DNA from: Gillisia sp. Hel_I_86
GTDB taxonomy: Bacteria > Bacteroidota > Bacteroidia > Flavobacteriales > Flavobacteriaceae
Direction: 5' to 3'
NCBI RefSeq assembly: GCF_007827275.1
Contig: NZ_VISE01000001.1
Location: 1,302,001-1,366,000 of the forward strand
Length of the DNA: 64,000 nt
Positions 44,721 to 53,866 of the stretch are shown piece after piece. The notes below the pieces were generated by a model, which had not been told where the DNA came from, made no database searches, and saw nothing but the letters and a program-made list of their open reading frames with translations. Each line of letters begins with the position of its first letter. The first letter of the stretch is position 1. The translations under genes and the position numbers were made by a program.

Positions 44721-45961
44721 TATGAGGGTACTATTTTATATAATTTATCTGAAAGACGTATTCTAAAATCCAAAGGAATAGTACAGGAATCCCCTTTTTT
44801 AGCATTTTCAGAATTCTTATCATTTACCATTATCCCGGTTAAATGAAATTCTTTGGCCCCGGTAGTTGGCCCGGTCACCAATAATTTATCGCCTAACATA
44901 ATATCGTAGGCCTCAATTTTAAATTCGGCAATACCCGCTTTTGGAAAATAATGTACCCCTTTCCCTACATAAACTTTCTTTTGGGTAGCCTGAGAACCAG
45001 ATCCATCACTCCATTCCCCCAACTTTTGCCCAAGATAATATCCGCTCCAGAAACCACGGTTATATACTTTCTCCAGCTCCCCCATCCAGGTGACTACTTT
45101 TTCTTTGGTATATGTGTCATCGTAATAGGCATCTATAGCCTCCCGGTAAGTTTTAATTACCGTAGCCACGTATTCCGGTGATCTTCCCCTACCTTCAACC
45201 TTTAGAACTTTTACTCCCGTATCTATCACCTGATCCAAAAAATCCAACGTACATAGATCCTTTGGGGACATCATGTACTCATTGTCCAATTCTATTTCAA
45301 AACCTGTTTCCTGATCGGTAACCGTATATTTCTTTCTGCAATTTTGCTTGCAGGCACCCCGGTTGGCCGAAGAATTATAGGAATGCAAACTCAGGTAACA
45401 TTTCCCCGAAACCGCCATGCACAAAGCCCCGTGGCCAAAAACCTCTACTTCAACCAAATTACCGGAAGGTCCTTTAATCTCCTCCTTCTTTATTTGGTCA
45501 CAAATCTTCTTGACCTGTCGCAAACTAAGCTCCCTGCTCATCACCATAGTGTCGGCAAAAAGGGAATAGAATTTAACGGTCTCTATGTTTGTTATATTGA
45601 TCTGGGTAGAAATATGCACCTCCATGTTTATTTGGCGTGCATAAGCTATCACCGCCTGATCCATCGCGATTACTGCTGTTACGCCTGCATTCTTGGCAGC
45701 GTCCAGCAAGGTTTTAACTAGAGATAAATCGTGATCGTAAATAATAGTATTGAGGGTAAGGTAAGTCCTTACATTTTTTCCCTTACATCTTCGTGTGATT
45801 TCGGAAAGGTCCTTAAGTGTAAAGTTAATGCTCGCCCGGGCCCGCATATTTAATTGTTCCACCCCAAAATAAATGGAATCTGCCCCATTATCCAAGGCTG
45901 CCTGGAGAGACTCAAAGTTCCCCGCCGGAGCCATTAATTCGATTTTTCCCGTACTGGTCAT
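44720..45961 (-). CDS. U32-family protein, TrhP/YegQ-like
   Basis: 413 residues from ATG 45961 (MTSTGKIELMAPAGNFESL); the frame extends upstream but this is the conserved start. U32 signature with four cysteines spaced C-x6-C-x15-C-x3-C (CMAVSGKC ... CKQNC) that in this family bind an Fe-S cluster. The length and C-terminal extension are like TrhP/YegQ, which makes 5-hydroxyuridine from prephenate, although RlhA/UbiU-type functions cannot be excluded. Position next to TrhO supports the tRNA role. Confidence 0.82.
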   Translation of the reverse strand: MTSTGKIELMAPAGNFESLQAALDNGADSIYFGVEQLNMRARASINFTLKDLSEITRRCKGKNVRTYLTLNTIIYDHDLSLVKTLLDAAKNAGVTAVIAMDQAVIAYARQINMEVHISTQINITNIETVKFYSLFADTMVMSRELSLRQVKKICDQIKKEEIKGPSGNLVEVEVFGHGALCMAVSGKCYLSLHSYNSSANRGACKQNCRKKYTVTDQETGFEIELDNEYMMSPKDLCTLDFLDQVIDTGVKVLKVEGRGRSPEYVATVIKTYREAIDAYYDDTYTKEKVVTWMGELEKVYNRGFWSGYYLGQKLGEWSDGSGSQATQKKVYVGKGVHYFPKAGIAEFKIEAYDIMLGDKLLVTGPTTGAKEFHLTGIMVNDKNSENAKKGDSCTIPLDFRIRLSDKLYKIVPS

Positions 45962-45983
45962 AACATCATAAAATTCAGGAGGG

Positions 45984-46012
45984 CAAAGATAAGCCTTTAA
46001 TTTCAAGCACAA
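45984..46012 (-). promoter_or_regulatory. Promoter of the U32-ferredoxin-trhO group
   Basis: Minus-strand TATCTTTG (45984-45991), exact TAnnTTTG, with TTG (complement 46010-46012) 18 bases upstream. The ATG is 22 bases downstream of the box. Confidence 0.6.
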
Positions 46013-46049
46013 AAAAATGCCTTGAAAAATGAATTTCAAAGCATTTTTT
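46009..46049 (-). terminator. Hairpin terminator upstream of the U32 promoter
   Basis: AAAAAAATGC (46011-46020) and GCATTTTTTT (about 46040-46049) form an A/U-flanked stem with an inner TTGAA/TTCAA stem. No annotated gene ends here; the only candidate is the short minus-strand frame at 46109-46201. Confidence 0.5.
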
Positions 46050-46314
46050 TCGAATGGCTAATTCGTTATTTATTATTTTAAATTTTTCGTTAAAACAATC
46101 AAATAACGTTAGCCGCCATCAATTCTAATATTTCCCATCCCAAGGATGGTTATACCAGAATCAACCCCATTCAAGATTAAACTTATTTTTATAAAACGCA
46201 TACTTATTGGTTTTACTATAAATTAGATGCAAAAAATCCAAAAAGGTTGCGTGTTAAAATTGTAGTGAAGGAAAACTTGTACTATTTTAGCAGCACGCAA
46301 ATAAAAAAGAAGAA
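46050..46314. other. recA leader region with a possible 30-aa frame
   Basis: On the minus strand ATG 46201 to TAA 46109 could encode 30 residues ending GMGNIRIDGG, followed by the hairpin at 46009-46049. No family recognised. The recA promoter lies at 46260-46290. Otherwise nothing was found. Confidence 0.25.
46260..46290 (+). promoter_or_regulatory. Probable promoter of recA
   Basis: TTG (46260-46262), 20 bases, TATTTTAG (46283-46290), one mismatch from TAnnTTTG. No convincing SOS box was seen. Confidence 0.5.
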
Positions 46315-47331
46315 ATGAGCAACGAAAAAGAAAAAGAAGCAAAGTTAAAAGCCTTGAAACTAACCTTGGATAAGATGGACAAAACTTATGGAAAGGGAAC
46401 GGTAATGAAAATGAGCGACCAAGCGGTTTCAGATGTAGAAGCTATTTCCACAGGATCTTTAGGTCTTAATGTTGCTTTAGGTGTTGGCGGATATCCAAGA
46501 GGTAGAGTGATCGAGATCTACGGGCCAGAATCTTCTGGAAAAACCACGCTTACCCTTCATGCAATTGCAGAAGCCCAAAAAGCTGGGGGAATTGCGGCTT
46601 TTATTGATGCAGAACACGCGTTTGACAGGTATTATGCTGGGAATCTTGGGGTAGATATTGAAAACCTAATTATTTCACAACCAGATAACGGAGAACAAGC
46701 GCTGGAAATTACCGATAATTTGATTCGTTCTGGTGCAATAGATATTATTGTAATAGATTCTGTAGCTGCACTTACCCCTAAAAGTGAAATCGAAGGGGAA
46801 ATGGGGGATTCTAAAATGGGATTGCACGCACGGCTAATGTCCCAGGCTTTAAGAAAACTTACAGCGAGTATTAGCAAAACCAATTGTACGGTAATTTTTA
46901 TTAATCAACTTCGAGAAAAAATTGGAGTAATGTTTGGAAATCCAGAAACCACCACTGGTGGAAATGCCCTTAAATTTTACGCTTCAGTGAGATTGGACAT
47001 TAGAAGGTCCACTCAAATAAAAGATAGCAACAGCAACGTAATGGGCAATAAAACCCGTGTTAAGGTTGTGAAAAATAAAGTTGCCCCACCTTTTAGAATG
47101 GCGGAATTTGATATCATGTACGGCGAAGGAATCTCCAAAATCGGGGAAATTATAGATATTGGAGTGGATTATGAGATCATTAAAAAAAGTGGCTCATGGT
47201 TTAGTTACGAAGACACCAAGCTGGGACAAGGCCGCGATGCCGTAAAAGCCATTCTTAAAGATAATCCAGATCTAATGGATGAATTGGAAGAAAAGATCAC
47301 CAATGCCATTAAAGTAGCAAAAGAGCAATAA
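46315..47331 (+). CDS. recA: Recombinase RecA
   Basis: 338 residues. Walker [10 protein letters not shown], the L2-region [21 protein letters not shown], and a C-terminal domain ending in acidic/Lys residues identify RecA. It binds ssDNA and drives homologous recombination and SOS induction. Length is normal. Single gene with its own promoter, followed by a strong terminator. Confidence 0.98.
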   Translation: MSNEKEKEAKLKALKLTLDKMDKTYGKGTVMKMSDQAVSDVEAISTGSLGLNVALGVGGYPRGRVIEIYGPESSGKTTLTLHAIAEAQKAGGIAAFIDAEHAFDRYYAGNLGVDIENLIISQPDNGEQALEITDNLIRSGAIDIIVIDSVAALTPKSEIEGEMGDSKMGLHARLMSQALRKLTASISKTNCTVIFINQLREKIGVMFGNPETTTGGNALKFYASVRLDIRRSTQIKDSNSNVMGNKTRVKVVKNKVAPPFRMAEFDIMYGEGISKIGEIIDIGVDYEIIKKSGSWFSYEDTKLGQGRDAVKAILKDNPDLMDELEEKITNAIKVAKEQ

Positions 47332-47395
47332 GCCCTTTTTAAAGGTTTTTACCCCTCGTTGAGGGTTTCATCCCTTGAAGGTTTTTCCCGAACAT

Positions 47396-47424
47396 TAAAA
47401 AAACCCGCAATTGCGGGTTTTTTT
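47396..47424. terminator. Terminator of recA
   Basis: AAACCCGCAATTGCGGGTTT (47401-47420) is a perfect palindrome flanked by A and T runs, usable in both directions. Confidence 0.9.
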
Positions 47425-47499
47425 AATGTTTATACGCAACCCTTTGGTTAAAAATGCATCTGTAAATTACAGAACCTGTAAGGTTTGATATTTATTGAA

Positions 47500-47916
47500 A
47501 TGAAAAGATTGTTGTGGTTACTTGTTACTTGCCTAAGTTTAGGTTGTTCCAAAAACGATAATGATTCCCTAAATCAAGAATTAGCTCCCACAGTGTCTGT
47601 AAACCTCCCAGATAGTTTAAAATCTGGGCAAGCGTACGAGTTTGATGTTCTTTATAAAAAAACCACGAGTTGTCATTATTTTTCGGGATTTGATGTTTCG
47701 AAAAATGAAAATACAATTGTGGTTGGAGTGGTAAACAGTTATCGTTCAGGCAATACTAATTGTAACTCTACCGGGAATTTACAGCAAACAGCAAAATTAA
47801 ATTTTGTTGTAGAACGGGAGGATTTTTATACCTTTAGATTCTGGCAGGGAAAATCTTCAGTAGGTGAAGATGAGTTTTTAACAAAAGAGGTTCCCGTTAT
47901 TCCGTCAGGAAATTAA
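47500..47916 (+). CDS. Small lipoprotein
   Basis: 138 residues from ATG 47500 (the frame begins at a TTG five codons earlier). Signal with lipobox LSLGC (C16). The body is a predicted beta sandwich with three cysteines (C58, C88-like). No domain recognised. It sits 24 bases before the ECF sigma gene and could be in the same transcript. Confidence 0.6.
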   Translation: MKRLLWLLVTCLSLGCSKNDNDSLNQELAPTVSVNLPDSLKSGQAYEFDVLYKKTTSCHYFSGFDVSKNENTIVVGVVNSYRSGNTNCNSTGNLQQTAKLNFVVEREDFYTFRFWQGKSSVGEDEFLTKEVPVIPSGN

Positions 47917-47940
47917 TATTAACCAAAATTACCCCGGCGA

Positions 47941-48483
47941 TTGAGTTTAGAACAACTCATACATAACTGTAAAAAAAAGGATATAAAAGCGCAGGAACAA
48001 TTGTATAGGCTGTATGCCAATAAATTGTTCGCTGTTTGCTTAAAATATTCCAATAGCTACCAGCAGGCTGAAGACAACCTGCAGGATGGCTTTATTATAA
48101 TATTCAGTAAAATCAAACAGTACCAAGACAAAGGTTCGTTTGAAGGTTGGATGAAACGTGTAATGATCAATAACACCCTCCAGAAATACAGAAAACAGAC
48201 TGTTTTTGAACTTGTAAACGAAGAACAATTAAAAGAACCGGAAGTTGAAATTGATGATGAACTAGTATCTGTAGATTATTTATTGAAGATTATACAGGAG
48301 TTGCCAGATAGGTATCGGCAAGTTTTTAATTTTTATGCATTGGATGGATATTCCCACAAGGAGATAGCCGAGATGATGCAAATATCGGTAGGTACGTCCA
48401 AATCTAATTTGGCAAGAGCAAGAATTATACTAAAAGAAAAGATTGAGGCCAGCCAAGTTATGGGAGTGGCACAATCTTATTAA
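47941..48483 (+). CDS. ECF-type RNA polymerase sigma factor
   Basis: 180 residues from a TTG start; MSLEQLIHNCKKKDIKAQEQLYRLYANKLFAV is the usual N-terminus of this family, and no ATG fits. Region 2 (about 15-85, with the DNLQDGFIIIFSKIKQY core) and region 4 (about 115-170, YSHKEIAEMMQISVGTSKSNLARAR) are present. It directs transcription with core polymerase and is controlled by the next gene by position (2-base gap). Confidence 0.88.
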   Translation: MSLEQLIHNCKKKDIKAQEQLYRLYANKLFAVCLKYSNSYQQAEDNLQDGFIIIFSKIKQYQDKGSFEGWMKRVMINNTLQKYRKQTVFELVNEEQLKEPEVEIDDELVSVDYLLKIIQELPDRYRQVFNFYALDGYSHKEIAEMMQISVGTSKSNLARARIILKEKIEASQVMGVAQSY

Positions 48484-48485
48484 GA

Positions 48486-49811
48486 ATGGAAGAAAGAAAG
48501 CACATAGATAGGGTTTTTCAAGAGAAATTCAAGGATTTCGAAGCTGCCCCACGCGATGTGGTGTGGGATAATATATCCTCTCGCTTAAAGGAGAATAAGA
48601 GAAAACGACGCATTTTGCCTTTATGGTATAAAATGGCGGGAGTTGCGGCTCTGCTCGCTTTATTTATAAATTATGCCAGTGACCTATTCAAGAACACTTC
48701 TACCAATGCACAATCTGTATTATCTCTAGTAGATGATGATTCTTTAAACTTTAGTTTAGCTTCCCAGCAATACACTCAAAACATGATTAGATCTTCAATT
48801 ATATTGAAAGCAATCATGCAGGACACCAAAAATATGGAAGGAGACGAGACGCTGAAGAATTCAATAATACCAACCTCAAATACCGGTGGCAATCAGAGAA
48901 ATACAAAAGTGATCTCTATGGTCACGAGCGATAAATATACCTTCAGCGATTATAACAACGCAGTTGTAAATGAAATCCCGAAGGAAAATAAAGAACGTAA
49001 AACTTCATTGAAAAACAAGAAGGACCTTCCTATTCCTTCTTTGGTAAGTGAAGAAAAGGCAATTGCGGAAAACACTATTTCATCTAAGAAACTTCGAGTT
49101 TCCACTATGGCAGCTCCTATTTATTACGACAATTTTGGAACTGGTTCTTCTATTGATTCTCAATTCGCAAATAATGAAAGTAGTGGTGAGGTATCGATTT
49201 CCTATGGAATAAACTTAGCATATCAAATTTCAGAAAAAATCAAGCTTAGATCTGGTATTAGCAAGGTAGATCTAAGCTATAACACCAAAAACATTGCATT
49301 TACAGTAGCGGTGAATCCAACCACACTAAGCGGAATAAATTATGCCGAAGGGAATATCCCTAATTTTAGGATAGAAAATAGAACGGTACGGCAATTCAGC
49401 AATTTAAGTGCTTCCGCAGAATTTGATAGAGCAAGTTTAGCGTCTCCTACCGCTGGGTATTTAAACCAGAAATTAGGGTTTATTGAAGTTCCCTTGGAAA
49501 TAGAATATGTAATTATAGACAAAAAGATTGGGCTGAATATTATTGGTGGAGGAAGTACTTTATTCCTTAATGACAATATGATCTCTCTTAAGGCTACAGA
49601 TTTTTCTACAAACCTTGGGGAAGCCAACAATTTAAATAATGTAAGTTTTACCACCAATCTGGGAGTTGGCTTTGATTATAATATCTCTCCCCAGTTTCAA
49701 TTGAATTTTGAACCAATATTCAAGTATCAATTAAACACGTTTAGTAATACCACCGGAAATGTAAACCCTTATTATTTTGGGGTGTATTCTGGGTTTAGCT
49801 TTAAATTTTAA
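48486..49811 (+). CDS. Anti-sigma-like/outer-membrane beta-barrel fusion
   Basis: 441 residues. The first 45 residues are charged and cytoplasmic (FEAAPRDVVWDNISSRL, as in Bacteroidota anti-sigma-like proteins), then one transmembrane helix (about 47-65), a low-complexity spacer (about 70-200) and a C-terminal beta-strand-rich region (about 210-441) ending in aromatic GFSFKF. It appears to span from the cytoplasm to the outer membrane. Located 2 bases after an ECF sigma gene. Confidence 0.65.
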   Translation: MEERKHIDRVFQEKFKDFEAAPRDVVWDNISSRLKENKRKRRILPLWYKMAGVAALLALFINYASDLFKNTSTNAQSVLSLVDDDSLNFSLASQQYTQNMIRSSIILKAIMQDTKNMEGDETLKNSIIPTSNTGGNQRNTKVISMVTSDKYTFSDYNNAVVNEIPKENKERKTSLKNKKDLPIPSLVSEEKAIAENTISSKKLRVSTMAAPIYYDNFGTGSSIDSQFANNESSGEVSISYGINLAYQISEKIKLRSGISKVDLSYNTKNIAFTVAVNPTTLSGINYAEGNIPNFRIENRTVRQFSNLSASAEFDRASLASPTAGYLNQKLGFIEVPLEIEYVIIDKKIGLNIIGGGSTLFLNDNMISLKATDFSTNLGEANNLNNVSFTTNLGVGFDYNISPQFQLNFEPIFKYQLNTFSNTTGNVNPYYFGVYSGFSFKF

Positions 49812-49814
49812 AGA

Positions 49815-50555
49815 TTATAACGAAGGATTTCTCAATTCTTGAAGGATCACCTCGTAAACCTCCTTCTTTAATTCCCTTTTATCCTCTTGCACTTTATTCA
49901 CGGTTGGGATTATTTCATGTACTTTCGCCCTCATAATCCCAGGACTTCCAGAAAAGAACGTATAGGAAAAACGTTTTTTATTATCATGAAATGTAATGGG
50001 CACAATTGGAATTTGATGATCTATTGCCAATCTAAATGCACCATCTTTAAAGGCAACCAACTCTATTGTTTTATCGTCTGGCACCCCGCCTTCGGGGAAA
50101 ATACAAATGCTGTTTCCCTGATTTAACCTTCTTTGGGCCTCCTTGAATACTCGCAATTTGCTTTTCTGGTCGCCCCTGTCCACTACTATACAGGTGCGTT
50201 TATAGAAAAACCCAAAAAGTGGAATTTTGGTAAGCTCCTTTTTCCCGACGAAAATAAAGGGATGGTCTATCACCGCAAGCATCATCATAATATCTATAAT
50301 TGAGGTATGATTCGCAACAAACATATAACTGCTTCCATTTCCAAGATTCGCTGCGTTCAATTTTTTTGGAATAAAACCCATTCCGTATAAAATTGATTTC
50401 GCCCATATTCGCGTGCAGAAAAAATACTGAGGATAAAATTTTTCAGAAGATGAAAATATCAGTAAAAAAGGCAGCATAATTAAAATAGGAAGTCCCATTA
50501 GAATATAGAACCAGATTCTCCACAATGCGATTAAACCAACTTTTAATATGTTCAT
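49815..50555 (-). CDS. 1-acylglycerol-3-phosphate acyltransferase (PlsC-like)
   Basis: 246 residues from ATG 50555 (a TTG three codons upstream is ignored). Two N-terminal transmembrane segments, then the HX4D motif in NHTSIIDIMM and FPEGGVPDD. It acylates lysophosphatidic acid at the inner membrane in phospholipid synthesis. It has its own promoter, divergent from trpS, and its end lies 3 bases from the convergent barrel gene. Confidence 0.88.
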   Translation of the reverse strand: MNILKVGLIALWRIWFYILMGLPILIMLPFLLIFSSSEKFYPQYFFCTRIWAKSILYGMGFIPKKLNAANLGNGSSYMFVANHTSIIDIMMMLAVIDHPFIFVGKKELTKIPLFGFFYKRTCIVVDRGDQKSKLRVFKEAQRRLNQGNSICIFPEGGVPDDKTIELVAFKDGAFRLAIDHQIPIVPITFHDNKKRFSYTFFSGSPGIMRAKVHEIIPTVNKVQEDKRELKKEVYEVILQELRNPSL

Positions 50556-50561
50556 AGTCTC

Positions 50562-50593
50562 CAAAAATACTAAAATGAATTAAGCGAGTTCAA
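50562..50593 (-). promoter_or_regulatory. Promoter of the plsC-like gene
   Basis: Minus-strand TATTTTTG (50562-50569) with TTG (complement 50591-50593) 21 bases upstream. The ATG is only 6 bases after the box, so the leader is very short or absent. Confidence 0.55.
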
Positions 50594-50602
50594 CAAAAGA
50601 AG

Positions 50603-50610
50603 TACCTTTG
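50603..50610 (+). promoter_or_regulatory. -7 box of trpS
   Basis: TACCTTTG, exact TAnnTTTG, 19 bases before the trpS ATG. A weak -33. Confidence 0.4.
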
Positions 50611-50629
50611 TGAAAATTTAAAAAATTCC

Positions 50630-51598
50630 ATGGCAAGAATACTTACGGGCGTACAAAGTACGGGAACCCCACACTTAGGAAATTTACTTGGAGCAATAAT
50701 TCCAGCGATAGAAATGGCTAATAAGCCCGAAAATGACTCGTTTTTGTTTATTGCCAACCTGCATTCGCTTACGCAAATCAAAGACGCAGCACTACTAAAA
50801 GAAAACACATATTCTATTGCGGCAGCTTGGCTGGCATTTGGACTGGATATTGAAAAGACCGTTTTCTATAGGCAAAGTGATATCCCGCAAGTAACGGAGC
50901 TTTCATGGTATTTAAGCTGTTTTTTTCCTTACCAAAGACTTACACTTGCACATTCTTTTAAAGATAAGGCAGATAGGTTAGAAGATGTTAACTCCGGTTT
51001 ATTCACTTACCCAATGCTAATGGCTGCAGATATTCTTTTATACGATGCTGAAATTGTTCCGGTTGGAAAAGATCAATTACAACATATAGAGATGACGAGG
51101 GATGTGGCAACGAGATTTCATGCTCAAATGGGGGAAACTTTTGTGATCCCAAAAGCAAGAGCAGAGGAACATATTATGTATATTCCAGGTACCGATGGTA
51201 CCAAGATGAGCAAGTCCAAGGATAATGTGATCAACTTATTTCAGACAGATAAAAAATTAAGGAAACAGATCATGGGTATCCAAACCGATAGCACTCCTAT
51301 GGAAGAGCCTAAGGATCCCGATACTTGTAATGTGTTTGCTATTTATAAATTACTGGGAGCCAAAGATCAAGTGGAAGCGCTTAAGCAAAACTATCTTGGT
51401 GGAAATTATGGGTATGGGCATGCAAAACAGGCACTTTTCGAATTAATTGTTGAGAAGTTCTCGAAAGAACGTGAGAAATATGAATATTACATGAACAACC
51501 CTGCCCAAATTGATGCCGCTTTAAAAAAAGGTGCGATCAAAGCCACTGCAGTGGCCACTACAGTTTTGGATAAGGTAAGAACCCGGTTAGGATATTAA
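50630..51598 (+). CDS. trpS: Tryptophanyl-tRNA synthetase
   Basis: 322 residues. Class I signature PHLGN (14-18, HIGH-like) and KMSKS (in GTKMSKSKDN, about 194-198). Length is normal. Cytoplasmic. Convergent with dprA, with a 4-base overlap of the two stops. Confidence 0.96.
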   Translation: MARILTGVQSTGTPHLGNLLGAIIPAIEMANKPENDSFLFIANLHSLTQIKDAALLKENTYSIAAAWLAFGLDIEKTVFYRQSDIPQVTELSWYLSCFFPYQRLTLAHSFKDKADRLEDVNSGLFTYPMLMAADILLYDAEIVPVGKDQLQHIEMTRDVATRFHAQMGETFVIPKARAEEHIMYIPGTDGTKMSKSKDNVINLFQTDKKLRKQIMGIQTDSTPMEEPKDPDTCNVFAIYKLLGAKDQVEALKQNYLGGNYGYGHAKQALFELIVEKFSKEREKYEYYMNNPAQIDAALKKGAIKATAVATTVLDKVRTRLGY

Positions 51599-52695
51599 AT
51601 AACTTCAAAGAGTTTTCCGGGCAAAGGCCTAATGGCTCCTTTTAGTTCCATTTCCAGTAAAATTCCCGCGGCTTTAAATGTGGGCATCTTACAATTTAGG
51701 GAAATATGATCTAATTGTTGTTTGCCCTTATCTTGAAGAAAATCATAAATCAATTGTTCATGAGGTTCCAACTCTATGAACAACTGTTTCTGAATTTCCT
51801 TTACCGTAGGCTTGAGCTCCCAATTTAGAATATATAGTAAATCGGCGGCGGAGGTTAATACATGAGCATTCTGGGATTTTATTAAATTAAGGCACCCGGC
51901 ACTTTGAAGATCTGAAGGCCTCCCAGGAACCGCAAACACTTCCCTGTCATACGAATTGGCAATATCAGCTGTTACAAGGGAGCCTCCTTTTTCGGCACTT
52001 TCTATAACCACTATTGCTTCGCTTAGACCGGCAATGATTCTGTTTCGTTTCAAGAAATTATTTCTATCGAAAGTGTCGCTGCTCCAAAAATCGGTAAAGA
52101 AACCCCCATTCTCTTCGATTTGAGAAATATATCTGGCATGTGACTTAGGGTAAATCTGGTTTAAGCCATGTGCAAGACAGCCAATAGTTTGCAGTTGGTT
52201 TTTAATCGCAGCCTTTTGTGCGGTGATATCCACACCATAGGCAAAGCCTGAAACTATAACAGGATCCAAAGGTGAAAGCTCTTCAATAAGTTTTTCGCAA
52301 AATTCAATACCAGAGGAGGTGATCTTTCGAGTTCCAACAATACTCAGTATTTTCCTGTTTTTTAGATCGATAGTTCCCCGCGAAAAAAGCAAAATAGGAC
52401 CATCGATGCAATGCTTCAGTTTTTCGGGATAATCTGGATCCTGATAATAATGGCAATCGATTTTATTGTTTTTTATGAATTTTAGTTCCCCTTCGGCGGC
52501 TTTAAATCGCTCAGAATCGAACAACCCTTCCAACCTAATTTTACCAATGCCATCAATCTTTAATATACTGGCTGGCTTCTCCTTAAAAATTGCTTCCGCA
52601 GACCCAAAATGACGAATTAACTTCTTGGCGGTGCTGTCCCCGAGGTTGGGGGCATTATGAAGTGCTAAAACCGAAAGTAATTCAGGATCATTCAT
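51595..52695 (-). CDS. dprA: DNA processing protein DprA
   Basis: 366 residues. An N-terminal SAM-like domain, the Rossmann-fold DprA core (SIVGTRKITSSG, ..VSGFAYGVDITAQKAA, GGSLVTADIA) and a C-terminal winged helix. DprA binds ssDNA and loads RecA during natural transformation. Its presence does not prove competence. Single gene divergent from the HU/SPOR protein. Confidence 0.93.
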   Translation of the reverse strand: MNDPELLSVLALHNAPNLGDSTAKKLIRHFGSAEAIFKEKPASILKIDGIGKIRLEGLFDSERFKAAEGELKFIKNNKIDCHYYQDPDYPEKLKHCIDGPILLFSRGTIDLKNRKILSIVGTRKITSSGIEFCEKLIEELSPLDPVIVSGFAYGVDITAQKAAIKNQLQTIGCLAHGLNQIYPKSHARYISQIEENGGFFTDFWSSDTFDRNNFLKRNRIIAGLSEAIVVIESAEKGGSLVTADIANSYDREVFAVPGRPSDLQSAGCLNLIKSQNAHVLTSAADLLYILNWELKPTVKEIQKQLFIELEPHEQLIYDFLQDKGKQQLDHISLNCKMPTFKAAGILLEMELKGAIRPLPGKLFEVI

Positions 52696-52826
52696 ATAAA
52701 AGGAATTTCGATAAAAGATAAATTGAGACTGAATTTCATATTTTTAAAAACCATAAGGAGGTAAATAGTTGAATTTCAATTTAATATTAGTCAAAAATTA
52801 CATAAAAAAAAGATTTGTTAATAAGA

Positions 52827-52834
52827 TATCTTTG
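52827..52834 (+). promoter_or_regulatory. Possible -7 box of the HU/SPOR gene
   Basis: TATCTTTG is an exact TAnnTTTG, 42 bases before the ATG. A second exact box, TATTTTTG, lies at about 52864-52871, only 4 bases before the ATG. Neither has a good -33. Confidence 0.35.
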
Positions 52835-52875
52835 GCTATTTTTAGGGTGTCGCATAAATCCTTATTTTTGTTTTG

Positions 52876-53808
52876 ATGACTATAGCAACCTATATTTCCG
52901 ATTTACTTTATAGATACGAGTGTGTGATTTTGCCTGGATTCGGCGCCTTTCTATCTCAAAAGGTTTCTGCTGAATTCAATGAAAAAGAGCAAAATTTCTA
53001 TCCTCCAAAAAAGCAACTTTCCTTTAATTCGCAGTTAAAGAAAAATGATGGCCTATTGGCCAACTATATTGCGGAAGTAGAGAATCTTGGATACAAACAG
53101 GCTGTCTACAAAATTGAAGAATATGTTCAACAACTTCAATTACAGATAGAAAAAGACAAAAATTTTACGGTCAAAAACATAGGGACTTTCCAGATAACTG
53201 AAGAAGGAAAACTACAATTCGAGCCGTTAATCGCAAGTAACTTTTTAGCAGATGCTTTTGGTTTATCTTCAATCCCTGCAATTTCAGTTTCCAGGGAAGT
53301 TCTTAAAAAGCAAGTTGAAGACATAGAAGAAAAAGCACCTATTTTGTTCACCCCCGAAAAAAGAAGCGCTTCATCTTACTTAAAATATGCTGCAATTGGA
53401 ATCCTTGCATTAGGATTAACAGGCTTTACCGGATTAAAATTATATAGCAATCAGGTAACCAACCATAATATTGCAGAGCAACAAGCTGCGGAATCCCAAC
53501 TTCAGCAAAAAATACAACAAGCCACTTTTATTATAGACAATCCGCTGCCGGAAATCACTTTTACAGTAACCAACCAGAGCGGGGATTATCATATTGTTGC
53601 CGGAGCCTTCCGTGTGGAAGAAAATGCGCATCAAAAAGTAAAAGATTTGCGTGCCGATGGTCATAAAGCAAGATACATCGGGGAGAACAAATATGGCTTG
53701 CATCAAGTAGTATACAGCAGTTATCAAACAAGAAGGGAAGCTATCAATGCGCTATATGCTGTTCAAAAAACCAACGCTGGCTCCTGGTTGCTTATCCAAG
53801 AACTTTAA
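52876..53808 (+). CDS. HU-like/transmembrane/SPOR protein
   Basis: 310 residues from ATG 52876. The N-terminal part (about 1-130) matches the HU-CCDC81 pattern (IATYISDLLYRYECVILPGFGAFL, FTVKNIGTFQITEEGKLQFEP), a nucleoid-protein-like fold. A transmembrane helix (about 169-190), a short periplasmic linker, and a C-terminal SPOR domain (about 236-310, GDYHIVAGAFRVEENA) follow. SPOR domains bind denuded septal peptidoglycan. It could link the chromosome to the division site. Confidence 0.8.
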   Translation: MTIATYISDLLYRYECVILPGFGAFLSQKVSAEFNEKEQNFYPPKKQLSFNSQLKKNDGLLANYIAEVENLGYKQAVYKIEEYVQQLQLQIEKDKNFTVKNIGTFQITEEGKLQFEPLIASNFLADAFGLSSIPAISVSREVLKKQVEDIEEKAPILFTPEKRSASSYLKYAAIGILALGLTGFTGLKLYSNQVTNHNIAEQQAAESQLQQKIQQATFIIDNPLPEITFTVTNQSGDYHIVAGAFRVEENAHQKVKDLRADGHKARYIGENKYGLHQVVYSSYQTRREAINALYAVQKTNAGSWLLIQEL

Positions 53809-53866
53809 GGATCTATTAACTTGTTTAGGCTAGTTTAGCGCTGTACCTTTGCCCCAAATTGGCGAA

